Translations under genes and position numbers: made by a program
The notes under the pieces: model-generated
The model's database searches: none
Told to the model about the DNA's origin: nothing
Seen by the model: only the letters and a program-made list of their open reading frames with translations
Shown: in pieces, positions 54,542-64,000 of the stretch
Numbering within the stretch: position 1 is the first letter of the stretch
Layout of the letters: every line of letters begins with the position of its first letter
From: Flaviflagellibacter deserti
GTDB taxonomy: Bacteria; Pseudomonadota; Alphaproteobacteria; Rhizobiales; Methylopilaceae
Direction of reading: 5' to 3'
Assembly: GCF_042652085.1 (NCBI RefSeq)
Contig: NZ_JBHSJF010000006.1
Span: forward strand, 496,001 to 560,000
Length of the DNA: 64,000 nucleotides

Positions 54542-55987
54542 ATGAACGACACACCGCGCCGCTTCGGCTCCGATTTTGACAGCCTGCGTGGCACGCCCGC
54601 CGCGCCTGGCCGTGGAGACGTGTACGGCGACGATCCGCTGGCGGAACTCGCACGCCTCGTCTCGCAGAGCGACCCGCGCCAGCAGCATGCGTCGCGCCAC
54701 GACGATTACGATCGCGCCTATGGGGCGACGAGCAACCCCGACTACGATCCGGACGACCTCTACGCCGAACCGCTTCGTGGCGGCGGACACGACGATTTCG
54801 ACGATCGTTATCAGCCCTATGACGAGAACCAGTACGACGGCGAAGAGCACGTCTATCCCGGCGAGGACGAAGATCGCGGTTCGCTGCGCCGTCGCGGCGG
54901 TCTGACGATCGCGGCCGTGCTGGCCGTCGCCGTTATCGGCGGCGGAGGTGCCTGGGCGTATTATTCGTTCAGCGGCGGCGGCAATGCGTCGAATGGCGCA
55001 CCGCCGGTGATCCAGGCCGCCAAGGAGCCGGCGAAGACGGTTCCGGAGGGCTCGGCCAAGGACGTGCCGCACCAGAACAAGCTGATCTATGATCGCGTTG
55101 GCGCCGAGCCTTCGGGCAATGCCGTTGTGGTCAATGGCGCGGAGGAGCCGGTCGAACGTCCGGCCGCGACCCGGCCGCAGCCCTCGCGTGTGATTCCGCT
55201 TCCCGGGACCCAGCAGGCGGCCGAGCAGCCGGATGCGAGTGCCAACGACACACCCCAGACGGCCGATAACGGAACGACCGACGACAACCAGAACGGCGCG
55301 AAGATGGTTCGCACCATCACGATCCGTCCGCCGGGAGCGCCGACCGCCCCGCAGATTTCCCCTGCGCCGGCGCCGGTGCAGCAACAACAGGCCTATGCAG
55401 CGCCGGAACAGCCCGCCGAACCGCAGCCGATCGTCGGCACGGGCCCCGCGGCCGAAGGCATGTCGATGAATCCCGGCCGCGAATTCGGCATCATGGCGAG
55501 TGAACCGCAGAGCGCGCCTGCGCCGCAGGCTCAGCCGCGTACGACCTCGCAGGTGCCGGTGCCGCCGGCCCGACCGGCGGGACTTCCGGTTCGCACCGCA
55601 ACAGTTCAGCCGATCGCCCCGGTCGCGCCGCCCGTGGCAACACAGCCGCGCCCGACGGCGACCGCTCCGGCGCCGCTGACGCCGCCGCGTCCCGTGCAGC
55701 AGCAACAGGTCGCGACCGCCGCAGTGCCGAGTGGCCCAGCGGGTGCGTTCGCGGTGCAGGTGACCTCGCAGCGTTCCGAGGCGGAGGCCCGCGCGGCGTT
55801 CTCCTCGCTGCAGCAGCGCTACCCGCAGATCCTCGGCGGCTACCAGCCGAGCCTGCAGCCGGTGACGCTGCCTGATCGCGGCACGTTCTACCGCGTGCGC
55901 ATCGCGACTCGTAGCCAGGCCGACGCGACCAATCTCTGCAACAATCTCAAGGCTGCCGGCGGCGACTGCATCGTCCAGCGGAACTGA
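54542..55987 (+). CDS. SPOR domain cell-division protein
   Basis: A 481-residue bitopic membrane protein. The N-terminus (1-118) is acidic, Asp/Tyr-rich and cytoplasmic; one membrane segment follows (about 121-142, LTIAAVLAVAVIGGGGAWAYY); a long Pro/Ala/Gln-rich periplasmic linker; and a C-terminal SPOR domain (about 402-480, GAFAVQVTSQRSEAEARAAF ... TFYRVRIATRSQADATNLCNNLKAAGGDCIVQ). SPOR domains bind denuded glycan at the septum. The large linker varies between species. Conserved position between argS and nagZ. Confidence 0.93.
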   Translation: MNDTPRRFGSDFDSLRGTPAAPGRGDVYGDDPLAELARLVSQSDPRQQHASRHDDYDRAYGATSNPDYDPDDLYAEPLRGGGHDDFDDRYQPYDENQYDGEEHVYPGEDEDRGSLRRRGGLTIAAVLAVAVIGGGGAWAYYSFSGGGNASNGAPPVIQAAKEPAKTVPEGSAKDVPHQNKLIYDRVGAEPSGNAVVVNGAEEPVERPAATRPQPSRVIPLPGTQQAAEQPDASANDTPQTADNGTTDDNQNGAKMVRTITIRPPGAPTAPQISPAPAPVQQQQAYAAPEQPAEPQPIVGTGPAAEGMSMNPGREFGIMASEPQSAPAPQAQPRTTSQVPVPPARPAGLPVRTATVQPIAPVAPPVATQPRPTATAPAPLTPPRPVQQQQVATAAVPSGPAGAFAVQVTSQRSEAEARAAFSSLQQRYPQILGGYQPSLQPVTLPDRGTFYRVRIATRSQADATNLCNNLKAAGGDCIVQRN

Positions 55988-56002
55988 TGCGATAAGTCCA
56001 CT

Positions 56003-56401
56003 ATGGATGTCGCGTTGCCACCGAACTGGTACGAGTATGTCGTGCCGGTTGGGGTCGATCCCTCGAAACCCGGCCTATACGAGTGGCGGATCGAGGGCCG
56101 AGGAATCTACATCGGAAAATTTACGCGACTATCCCGTCCGACTAAGCAGTACGGCAGGAATGTAGCGAATCTCCTCCGAGGTAGGCCGTATCGGCGAAGC
56201 AAACCGCTCGGATTTCGGCGCATTCACCAAGAGCTTGAACTAGCTATCAGGGAAGGCAGGAGAATTACTCTGACCATCCTTGAAAACGTCGGCGTTTCAG
56301 ACCTGAATGGTCGCGAACTTGAACTCATAAGAGAACGTGGCTCTCTCAATGACCCGCCGTTTGGCCGAAGGCTCGCCAATTGCTCATCCCGCGACTCCTA
56401 A
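56003..56401 (+). CDS. GIY-YIG-like nuclease domain protein
   Basis: A 132-residue protein. The GIY-YIG pattern appears as GLYEWRIEGRGIYIGKF (GLY then 8 residues then YIG), followed by a conserved Arg-rich loop (RRSKPLGFRRIHQEL) and an acidic C-terminal motif LNGRELELIRERG that could give the catalytic Glu. Similar short GIY-YIG proteins occur sporadically in rhizobia. GC falls to about 51 % over 56101-56340 (my count) against about 67 % in adjacent nagZ. It breaks the usual SPOR-nagZ neighbourhood, consistent with insertion. Whether it cuts DNA is not shown. Confidence 0.7.
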   Translation: MDVALPPNWYEYVVPVGVDPSKPGLYEWRIEGRGIYIGKFTRLSRPTKQYGRNVANLLRGRPYRRSKPLGFRRIHQELELAIREGRRITLTILENVGVSDLNGRELELIRERGSLNDPPFGRRLANCSSRDS

Positions 56402-56410
56402 GGCCGGATC

Positions 56411-57430
56411 ATGATCCCTCGCGCCTTTATCTGCGGACTCTCGGGCACTGAACTTACTGACGCCGAACGCCGTTTTGTCGACGAGGCGGAGCCGTGGGGT
56501 ATCATTCTGTTCGCGCGCAACATCCGCGATGCGGCGCAGGTGAGGGCACTTGTCGACGAGTGTCGGGCGCTGCTCGGCCGGAACGACATGCCGGTCCTGA
56601 TCGACCAGGAGGGCGGTCGGGTGCAGCGGGTTCGTCCTCCGCTCGCCGAGCGTCATCCGCCGGCCGGCTCCTATGCGGCCCTTTATGAGAAGGATCCGGT
56701 GGCCGGGCTGAACGCGGTGAGGCTTGGCGCGCGGCTGATTGCGCATGAACTGGTCTCGCTGCATGTGAACGTCGATTGCCTCCCGGTCCTCGATCTCCTG
56801 ATCGACGGCGCGCACGACATCATCGGCGACCGCGCCTATGGCGGGACGCCGGAGCAGGTAGCGAAGCTCGCACGCGCGGCGTGCGAAGGCTTGTTGGCGG
56901 GCGGCGTGCTGCCGGTCGTGAAGCATGTGCCGGGACATGGCCGGGCGATGGCCGACAGCCATCTGGAACTGCCGAAGGTCCATACCGGCCTGCCGGAATT
57001 ACAGCGCAGCGACTTTGCCTCGTTCCGCTGGATGAACGACATGCCGCTCGCGATGACGGCACATGTTCTCTACACGGCGATCGATCCCGACCGTCCCGCG
57101 ACGCTGTCGCGCGCGGTGATCCAAGATGTCATTCGCGGCTTTATCGGCTTCGACGGCGCGATCATGAGCGACGATCTGTCGATGAAGGCGTTGTCGGGCA
57201 GCTTCACCGAGCGGACGGACGAGGCCTTCCACGCCGGCTGCGATCTCGCGCTCCACTGCAACGGCGATCTCGACGAGATGCGGCAAGTGGCGGCGGCGTC
57301 TCCCCGGCTCGATGGAGATGCGGCGCGGCGTTGCATGGCAGCACTATCGCGGCTCGGCGCTCCACAGGCATTTGATGTGGAGAGCGCGCGCGCAATGGTA
57401 CGGAGCCTTCTCCCCGCCAACGTGGCGTGA
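56411..57430 (+). CDS. nagZ: Beta-N-acetylhexosaminidase NagZ
   Basis: A 339-residue GH3 enzyme removing N-acetylglucosamine from anhydromuropeptides during peptidoglycan recycling. Signatures: FARNIRDAAQV, VLIDQEGGRVQRVRPP, the catalytic loop VVKHVPGHGRAMADSHLELP with the His acid, and VIMSDDLSMKAL, whose Asp is the nucleophile. No signal peptide, as expected for the cytosolic recycling enzyme. It could feed AmpC-type induction pathways, but no ampR is in the window. Start ATG 56411 lies 9 nt after the GIY-YIG gene. Confidence 0.95.
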   Translation: MIPRAFICGLSGTELTDAERRFVDEAEPWGIILFARNIRDAAQVRALVDECRALLGRNDMPVLIDQEGGRVQRVRPPLAERHPPAGSYAALYEKDPVAGLNAVRLGARLIAHELVSLHVNVDCLPVLDLLIDGAHDIIGDRAYGGTPEQVAKLARAACEGLLAGGVLPVVKHVPGHGRAMADSHLELPKVHTGLPELQRSDFASFRWMNDMPLAMTAHVLYTAIDPDRPATLSRAVIQDVIRGFIGFDGAIMSDDLSMKALSGSFTERTDEAFHAGCDLALHCNGDLDEMRQVAAASPRLDGDAARRCMAALSRLGAPQAFDVESARAMVRSLLPANVA

Positions 57431-57466
57431 TGGACTGGCGCCTGAGGCGCTCAGCGGACGGGACGC

Positions 57467-58264
57467 GTGGCGGCACACGAGCAGGAACCGGAATTCGAAG
57501 CGGACGGACCGGGGATCGGCGAACGAGCGTTCGTGGTCGATCTCGATGTGTTCGAGGGTCCGCTCGACCTGTTGCTGGACCTCGCCCGTCGCGACAAGGT
57601 CGATCTGGCGCGGATGTCGATCGCCACGTTGGCCGAGCAATATCTCAAATTCATCGAGGAGGCGCGAAAGCTCCGGCTCGAACTCGCCGCCGATTATCTC
57701 GTGATGGCGGCCTGGCTGGCCTATCTGAAATCGCGGCTTCTGCTGCCGGCTCCTCCGAAGGGCGACGAACCCTCCGGCGAGGAAATGGCGGCGGCGCTGG
57801 CTCACCGGCTGAGGCGGCTCGAGGCGATGCGGAAGGTTTCCGAACAGCTTGCCAGCCGCGACCGGCTGGGGCGCGACATCTTCCGCCGAGGTGCGCCGGA
57901 AGGCGTGCGTATCGAGCGGAAAAGCCTTTGGGACGCGTCGCTCTACGATCTTCTCTCGGCCTATGCGCGGCAGCGGTCCACCCATGCGCTCAGCCATGTC
58001 ACCATCCGCCGTCAGCCTGTCTGGCCGCTGGCGGAGGCACGGGCGGCCCTGGAGCGGCTTGTCGGCAAGATCGCCGAATGGACGGCGCTCGACGCCATTC
58101 TTCTCGCTTATCTGGCGCCGCCGGAGGAACACAAGACCGTGTTGGCATCGAGTTTCAGCGCGAGCCTCGAAATGGCAAAGGAAGGCCACGTGCAATTGCG
58201 CCAGGAGAGGCCGTTCGCGCCTCTGTTCCTGCGGGCCAAGGATGCCGGAGGCGGGAGTGTCTGA
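57467..58264 (+). CDS. scpA: Segregation and condensation protein A
   Basis: A 265-residue kleisin of the SMC-ScpAB complex. The N-terminal region begins with FVVDLDVFEGPLDLLLDLARRDKVDLARMSIATLA and the C-terminal winged helix with ALDAILLAYLAPPEEHKTVLASSFSASLEMAKEG; the linker between is helical. GTG 57467 is the start, 36 bp after nagZ. It overlaps scpB by 8 bp. Confidence 0.95.
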   Translation: MAAHEQEPEFEADGPGIGERAFVVDLDVFEGPLDLLLDLARRDKVDLARMSIATLAEQYLKFIEEARKLRLELAADYLVMAAWLAYLKSRLLLPAPPKGDEPSGEEMAAALAHRLRRLEAMRKVSEQLASRDRLGRDIFRRGAPEGVRIERKSLWDASLYDLLSAYARQRSTHALSHVTIRRQPVWPLAEARAALERLVGKIAEWTALDAILLAYLAPPEEHKTVLASSFSASLEMAKEGHVQLRQERPFAPLFLRAKDAGGGSV

Positions 58265-58972
58265 GTTCGGTCCACTGTTTCGCCGTGACGGCCTGCGCGA
58301 TGCCACCGCTCCGGATGCGGTGAATTTCGAGCATGTCCGCATGGCCGAGGCGCTGCTGTTCGCGGCGACCGAGCCGCTCGACGAAGCAACGCTCGCGTCG
58401 CGGTTGCCTGAAGGCGCCGACATCCCGGCGATCATCGCGGCCCTCAAGGCGCACTACGCGGTGCGCGGGGTGAATCTGGTCGCGACGGGAGGGCGCTGGT
58501 GGTTCCGCACCGCGAGCGATCTCGGACCGCTGCTCCGCCGCGAGGCCGAGGAGACCAAGAAGCTGTCCCGAGCGGCGTTGGAGACGCTGTCGATCATCGC
58601 CTATCACCAACCAGTGACGCGCGCTGAGGTCGAGGCCATTCGCGGCGTCTCGGTCGCCAAGGGCACGCTGGAAGTGCTGCTGGAGACCGGCTGGATCAAA
58701 TTGCGCGGTCGCAGGCGGACGCCGGGACGTCCGGTGACGTTCGGTACGACGCCCGAATTCCTCGATCATTTCGGCCTGGAGCAGATTTCCGATCTGCCGG
58801 GTATCGACGAGCTTCGTGCGGCGGGCCTCTTGGATGCGCGGGTGCCGGCGGGTATCGATGTACCCATGCCATCCGACGATCAGGCGCTGCGCGAGGACGA
58901 AGACATGATCGAGCCCGACGCGCTCGACTTCCTGACGCCGCTCGACGCCGACGACGAACAGGACCGCACCAC

Positions 58973-58976
<4 letters not shown>
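58257..58976 (+). CDS. scpB: Segregation and condensation protein B
   Basis: A 239-residue dimeric winged-helix partner of ScpA. Recognisable segments: VRMAEALLFAATEPLDEATLASRLP, then LSRAALETLSIIAYHQPVTRAEVEAIRGV and the family box GRRRTPGRPVTFGTTPEFLDHFGL. I chose GTG 58257 because GGAGG lies exactly 5 nt before it; an ATG at 58242 has no such site. Its end overlaps the next start as GTGA. Acidic tail (DEQD) is typical. Confidence 0.93.
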
Positions 58977-60091
<1,115 letters not shown>

Positions 60092-60158
60092 CTTGGAGTG
60101 ATGGACAAGGGTCGGGGCTCACGTTCCGGCCGAAGATAATGTTTGCAAGGAACGCGTC

Positions 60159-60395
60159 ATGAGTCTCACGCACTGGTTGGTTGTCGCCGTTCTGGTGCTG
60201 CTGCTGTTCGGTCGCGGCAAGATCTCCGATCTCATGGGAGACGTCGCCAAGGGCATCAAAAGCTTCAAGAAGGGCATGGCTGACGACGAGACGGCCGATG
60301 CGCCGCCGGCTGCTCCGGCACGCACCATCGACCATCAGCCCGCGCCGCCGCCTGCGGCCGCGCCTGCACCCGAGCGCACTGAAGTCCGGTCGTAA
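60159..60395 (+). CDS. tatA: Twin-arginine translocase subunit TatA
   Basis: A 78-residue pore subunit. It has the single membrane helix (SLTHWLVVAVLVLLLFG) with the hinge FGRGKISDLMGD and an amphipathic helix rich in Lys (KGIKSFKKGM), then a Pro-rich acidic tail. It starts with AAGGAACG about 8 nt upstream. First gene of the tatABC unit. Confidence 0.95.
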   Translation: MSLTHWLVVAVLVLLLFGRGKISDLMGDVAKGIKSFKKGMADDETADAPPAAPARTIDHQPAPPPAAAPAPERTEVRS

Positions 60396-60434
60396 TCAGC
60401 CGCCGCTTCGAGCGGCGCAGGGCCTAGGACTGAT

Positions 60435-60980
60435 ATGTTCGACATTGGCTGGTCTGAAATGCTGGTCGTGGCGGTGGTCGCTCTCGTGGTCATCGGCCCG
60501 AAGGACTTACCCGCGGCCCTGCGCCAGGCAGGCAAATGGGTCGGCGCGCTTCGCAAGATGGCCGGCGACTTCCAGGGCCAGTTCAACGAGGCGCTGAAGG
60601 AAGCGGAGCTCGACGATCTCCGCAAGGAGCTTCAGGACCTGAAGCGCACGGCGCAGGGCTTCACCGATCCGACCCAGACGGTGAAGCACGAGATTCGCAC
60701 CGCGATTGAATCCAAACCCTCGACTGACGTGCAGTCAGCTTCGGGTGCCGTCGAACCTGCCGCGAACGACACCGTCGCGACGCCGCGTCCGGCCGATCTG
60801 CCCGCACCCGCTTCGCCCGACAGTGAAGTCCATTTCAACCAGACGGCGGCCGTGGGTGACGCAATCTCGGCGGCCGGGAACCCGCCTGCTCCAAAGCCCA
60901 AGCCGAAAGCGCGCCGCGCCGCCAAGAAGGCATCGGTCGTGCCGACGCAGGATGCTGCTTCCGTGGAGACCAAGCCGTGA
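60435..60980 (+). CDS. tatB: Twin-arginine translocase subunit TatB
   Basis: A 181-residue subunit of the receptor complex with TatC. The N-terminus MFDIGWSEMLVVAVVALVVIGPKDLPAALRQAGKWVG is the conserved TatB membrane/hinge/amphipathic pattern, and the tail is long, Pro/Ala-rich and disordered. The E8 in GWSEM replaces the polar residue of TatA. It is coupled to tatC by a 4-bp GTGA overlap. Confidence 0.95.
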   Translation: MFDIGWSEMLVVAVVALVVIGPKDLPAALRQAGKWVGALRKMAGDFQGQFNEALKEAELDDLRKELQDLKRTAQGFTDPTQTVKHEIRTAIESKPSTDVQSASGAVEPAANDTVATPRPADLPAPASPDSEVHFNQTAAVGDAISAAGNPPAPKPKPKARRAAKKASVVPTQDAASVETKP

Positions 60981-61777
60981 CCACCGAAGCGGACGATGTC
61001 GAGGCCTCCCGCGCGCCTCTGATGGATCACCTGATCGAGCTGCGCTCGCGCCTGGTCCGGGCGCTGATCGCGCTCGGCATCGGCTTCGTGCTCTGCTTCG
61101 CGCTCGCCGGGCACATATTCAACATCCTGCTCTGGCCATATGAACTCGCCGCCGGCTCCGATGCGAAGCTGCAGCTGATCTATACGGCGCCGCAGGAATA
61201 TCTGATCACCCAGATCAAGCTGGCGCTGTTCGGCGCTGTCTTCATCGCGTTCCCTGTGATCGCGATCCAGATCTACAAGTTCGTGGCGCCCGGCCTCTAC
61301 AAGAACGAGAAGGACGCGTTCTTCCCGTATCTCATTGCGACGCCTGTTCTTTTCTTCCTTGGCGGGGCGTTCGTCTATTTCTTCGCAATGCCACTGGCGA
61401 TGCGGTTCTTCCTGTCGATGCAGCAGGAGGGTGGGCCCGGCGAGGCGAGCATCCAGCTCCTAGCGCAGACCTCCGAGTACCTATCGCTGATCATGACGCT
61501 GATCCTGGCGTTCGGCATCTGCTTCCAGACACCTGTGATCCTGACGCTTTTGGCGCGCGCCGGCTTCATCGACGCAGACTGGCTGGTGGCGAAGCGCAAA
61601 TATGCGATCGTCGTCGTGTTCGCTGTCGCGGCCGTGCTGACGCCGCCCGACGTGATCAGCCAGATCGCCCTTGCCGTGCCTACACTGCTGCTCTACGAAG
61701 CCTCGATCTATGTGGTCCGCATGGTCGAGAAGAAGCGCGCCGACGCGGCCGCCGCCGAGACCTCCGACGGGCCGTAA
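60977..61777 (+). CDS. tatC: Twin-arginine translocase subunit TatC
   Basis: A 266-residue inner-membrane receptor with six helices, recognising the twin-arginine signal. Typical features are the N-terminal MDHLIELRSRLVRALIA, EYLITQIKLALFGAVFIAFP, the conserved FAFGICFQTP-like motif (here LAFGICFQTPVI), and KRKYAIVVVFAVAAVLTPPD. GTG start overlapping tatB. Together with TatA and TatB it likely exports, among others, the twin-Arg L,D-transpeptidase lipoprotein. Confidence 0.96.
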   Translation: MTTEADDVEASRAPLMDHLIELRSRLVRALIALGIGFVLCFALAGHIFNILLWPYELAAGSDAKLQLIYTAPQEYLITQIKLALFGAVFIAFPVIAIQIYKFVAPGLYKNEKDAFFPYLIATPVLFFLGGAFVYFFAMPLAMRFFLSMQQEGGPGEASIQLLAQTSEYLSLIMTLILAFGICFQTPVILTLLARAGFIDADWLVAKRKYAIVVVFAVAAVLTPPDVISQIALAVPTLLLYEASIYVVRMVEKKRADAAAAETSDGP

Positions 61778-61815
61778 ATTCTGGCTAATTTCTGGCGGCT
61801 TAAGCGGCGTTTCTC

Positions 61816-63156
61816 ATGCATGACATCAGGTGGGTCCGGGACAATGCGGACGCCTTTCAGGAGCGCCTGATCGCGCGCGGAATCGCGGCTGATGAAGCCG
61901 AGGCTACGCTCAAGGCCCTGGTCGAGAAAGACGAGGAGAGGCGGAAGACCATCGTCCTCGTCCAAGAATGGCAGGAGACTCGCAATCGCCTGTCTAAGGA
62001 GATCGGGCAGGCTAAAGCCGCTAAGGATGAGACGCGTGCAGCAGCTTTGATGGAGGAGGTCTCTCGGCTCAAGAGCGACATCACCACGGCGGGCGAACAG
62101 ACCGAAAAGAAGCTGACCGATCAGCTCAATGAGATGGTAGCAAGCATCCCCAATCTGCCGCTGATGGACGTGCCTGTCGGCGCGGACGAGCACGACAATG
62201 TCGAATACCGCCGCTTCGGCGAAGCGCCGAGCCTGGGCTTCACCGCCAAGCAGCATTTCGACATCGGCGAGGCGCAGGGCGGCATGGATTTCGAGAGCGC
62301 CTCGAAACTTTCCGGGGCCCGTTTCGTCGTGCTCAAGAAGGGTATCGCTCGGCTGGAGCGTGCACTTGGCCAGTTCATGCTTGACCTGCACACAGGCGAG
62401 CACGGCTATACGGAGGTCTCGCCGCCGCTGATGGTGCGTGATGAGGTCATGTTCGGTACGGCTCAACTGCCGAAGTTCAAAGATGACCAGTTCCGCGCCG
62501 GAGCGATCGTTGGGGAGAACGGGGAGCACGAGACGATCAGCGATGGTCGCTGGCTCATCCCAACCGCCGAAGTGCCGCTGACCAATCTCGTTCGCGAGAG
62601 CATCCTCTCCGAGGAAGAGCTGCCGCTGCGCTTCACTGCGCTGACGCCGTGCTTCCGTGCCGAAGCCGGCGCCGCGGGTCGCGACACGCGCGGCATGATC
62701 CGCCAGCACCAGTTCTCGAAGGTCGAGCTCGTCTCCATCACGACGCCCGAGCAGTCGGGCGAGGAGCATGAGCGCATGCTCTCCTGCGCCGAGACCGTGC
62801 TGCAGAAGCTCGACCTGCATTATCGCGTCATGACGCTCTGCACCGGCGACATGGGCTTCGCCTCGCAGAAGACCTGGGACATCGAGGTCTGGCTGCCGGG
62901 GCAGAACGCGTTCCGCGAAATCTCGTCGTGCTCGGTCTGCGGCGACTTCCAGGCGCGGCGCATGCAGGCGCGCTACAAGCCGGCGGAAAGCAAGAACACC
63001 CGCTTCGTCCACACCCTGAACGGCTCGGGCGTCGCCGTCGGCCGCGCGCTGATCGCAGTGCTGGAGAATTACCAGAACGAGGACGGCTCGATCACCGTGC
63101 CCGCCGTGCTGCGGCCCTATATGGGCGGGCTGGAGCGGATCGAGGTGGGGGCGTGA
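61816..63156 (+). CDS. serS: Seryl-tRNA synthetase
   Basis: A 446-residue class II synthetase charging tRNA-Ser and tRNA-Sec. An N-terminal antiparallel coiled-coil (about 5-105, rich in KDEERRKTIVLVQEWQETRNRLSKEIGQ) grips the tRNA long arm. The core has motif 1 around PLMVRDEVMFGTAQLPKF, motif 2 FRAEAGAAGRDTRGMIRQHQF and motif 3 GSGVAVGRALIAVLENYQ. It follows tatC by 38 nt. Length is standard. Confidence 0.97.
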   Translation: MHDIRWVRDNADAFQERLIARGIAADEAEATLKALVEKDEERRKTIVLVQEWQETRNRLSKEIGQAKAAKDETRAAALMEEVSRLKSDITTAGEQTEKKLTDQLNEMVASIPNLPLMDVPVGADEHDNVEYRRFGEAPSLGFTAKQHFDIGEAQGGMDFESASKLSGARFVVLKKGIARLERALGQFMLDLHTGEHGYTEVSPPLMVRDEVMFGTAQLPKFKDDQFRAGAIVGENGEHETISDGRWLIPTAEVPLTNLVRESILSEEELPLRFTALTPCFRAEAGAAGRDTRGMIRQHQFSKVELVSITTPEQSGEEHERMLSCAETVLQKLDLHYRVMTLCTGDMGFASQKTWDIEVWLPGQNAFREISSCSVCGDFQARRMQARYKPAESKNTRFVHTLNGSGVAVGRALIAVLENYQNEDGSITVPAVLRPYMGGLERIEVGA

Positions 63157-63166
63157 TTGGGTGTGG

Positions 63167-63322
63167 TCTCCCTCACCTGAAAGGGGAGGGCCGAGTCGCG
63201 CGAAGCGCGAACCGGGGTGGGGCTTGCTGCCCCTCCATGCCCCATGCCCTGCCGATAGGTTTTGACCCCACCCCGCTCAGCCTGGCGGCTGAGTCGGCCC
63301 TCCCCGTTACGGGGAGGGAGAG
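63167..63322. repeat. Intergenic palindromic repeat element upstream of surE
   Basis: TCTCCCTCACC-like left arm (from 63167) and GGGGAGGGAGA right arm (to 63322). Inner paired blocks are GGGGAGGGCCGA with TCGGCCCTCCCC and GGGGTGGGGC with GACCCCACCCC. The right arm supplies the surE ribosome-binding site (GGGAGAGG). The overall plan resembles the 5843-5984 element, but the arms differ. Confidence 0.8.
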
Positions 63323-63328
63323 GCCGCC

Positions 63329-64000
63329 ATGCGCATCCTGATCACCAACGACGACGGCATCCACTCGCCGGGCCTTGACGCGCTGGAGCGCATCGCGCGC
63401 GAGATATCCGACGATGTCTGGGTAGTTGCGCCGGAATACGACCAGTCCGGCGTCGCGCATTCGCTGTCGCTGAACGATCCGCTGCGAATCCGCACCGTCG
63501 GCGAGCGGCGCTTTGCGGTGAAGGGCACGCCGACGGACTGCGTGATTCTCGGCGCGCGTTTCGTGATGAAGGACGCGCTGCCCGAACTGCTGCTGTCCGG
63601 CGTCAATCGCGGGCACAATCTCGGCGAGGACGTCACCTATTCCGGGACGGTCGCGGGAGCGATCGAGGGCGCGCTGCTCGGCATTCCGGCAATCGCCATG
63701 TCGCAGGCCTATCCGTCCGGACAGCGCGAATCGGTGAGCTATGCGACGGCCGAGGCACACGGACCGCGGGTGATTCGGCAGATTCTCGATGCCGGACTGC
63801 CTCCCGGCGGGCTGGTGAACATCAATTTCCCGAACGTTTCGCCCGAGAAAGTGGGCGGAGTGCGCGCCACGAGGCAGGGTCAGCGGCCGCAATGGCAGGC
63901 GCAGGTGGATGAACGCCGTGACGGCCGGGGAAATCCATACTTCTGGATCGTGTATGGTCACGAGATCGGCGATCCTGGTCACGACACCGACTTGCGCGCC
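63329..64000 (+). CDS. surE: 5'/3'-nucleotidase SurE, 3' end cut by the window
   Basis: The first 224 residues of a nucleoside 5'/3'-monophosphatase involved in stationary-phase survival and protein repair with Pcm. The metal-binding opening MRILITNDDGIHSPGLDAL has both Asp ligands; later blocks are VAPEYDQSGVAHSLSLNDPLR, VKGTPTDCVIL, LLLSGVNRGHNLGEDVTYSGTVAGAIEGALLGIPAIAMS and ILDAGLPPGGLVNINFPN. ATG 63329 follows GGGAGAGG, which lies inside the palindromic repeat. The frame stays open to the window end; the family is about 250-260 residues, so about 30 residues are missing. Confidence 0.97.
   Translation, partial: MRILITNDDGIHSPGLDALERIAREISDDVWVVAPEYDQSGVAHSLSLNDPLRIRTVGERRFAVKGTPTDCVILGARFVMKDALPELLLSGVNRGHNLGEDVTYSGTVAGAIEGALLGIPAIAMSQAYPSGQRESVSYATAEAHGPRVIRQILDAGLPPGGLVNINFPNVSPEKVGGVRATRQGQRPQWQAQVDERRDGRGNPYFWIVYGHEIGDPGHDTDLRA

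Overview
This 64 kb window is GC-rich (mid-60s percent) chromosomal DNA of an alphaproteobacterium, almost certainly a member of the Hyphomicrobiales (Rhizobiales). Signs of that placement are the divK-pleD-rpmG-MFS-NUDIX-DUF983-rnr-topA block, the erpA-dgt-argS-SPOR-nagZ-scpA-scpB-tatABC-serS-surE block, EipB, a zinc-ribbon DinB, and a giant growth-pole-ring-like protein (GPR/RgsE) typical of unipolar growers. The genus cannot be read from the sequence. It looks like core genome with small accessory insertions and many intergenic palindromic repeats. No tRNA, rRNA, CRISPR array, IS element or prophage was seen.

Layout. 1-1.8 kb: a low-GC, 5'-truncated beta/gamma-crystallin gene and a class C beta-lactamase. 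1.8-5.8 kb: HIT, FemAB/GNAT-like, glycerophosphodiesterase and RidA genes, with divergent eipB. 6-9.4 kb: dinB, then the cell-cycle regulators divK-pleD. 9.4-9.75 kb: an intergenic region that may encode a structured small RNA. 9.75-17.3 kb: rpmG and the topA-rnr-DUF983-NUDIX-MFS run. 17.4-19.1 kb: two paralogous secreted Cache-like proteins and a small hypothetical. 19.3-21.2 kb: a DMT exporter and a TPP-riboswitch-controlled thiD. 21.2-23.2 kb: a plcP-agt phospholipid-remodelling pair behind a Pho-box-like site. 23.2-29.3 kb: a Pro/Ala-rich protein, a dipeptide epimerase and a divergent Mla/MCE lipid transporter operon. 29.4-35 kb: the 1853-residue repeat protein. 35.4-46.3 kb: small membrane proteins, ferredoxin reductase and ferredoxin, an Hpt protein divergent from a SixA-like phosphatase, ycjX/ycjF, SDR, DUF3828, AbrB-type membrane protein, ribB and aroC. 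46.6-50.6 kb: LysR and a divergent L,D-transpeptidase, an NTF2-like protein and two low-complexity proteins. 50.8-64 kb: the conserved erpA to surE block, interrupted by a low-GC GIY-YIG gene and an orphan ABC ATPase; surE runs off the window.

Many genes act on the envelope or cell cycle: DivK/PleD and GPR on polarity, EipB, Mla/MCE, PlcP/Agt, L,D-transpeptidase, NagZ and SPOR on membranes and peptidoglycan, and Tat on export. The observations most worth checking are the Pho-box-controlled plcP-agt unit, the 22-residue repeat architecture and internal duplications of the GPR-like protein, the three-hairpin small-RNA candidate after pleD, the tandem secreted Cache-like proteins, the Hpt/SixA divergent pair, and the compositionally foreign GIY-YIG and crystallin genes.
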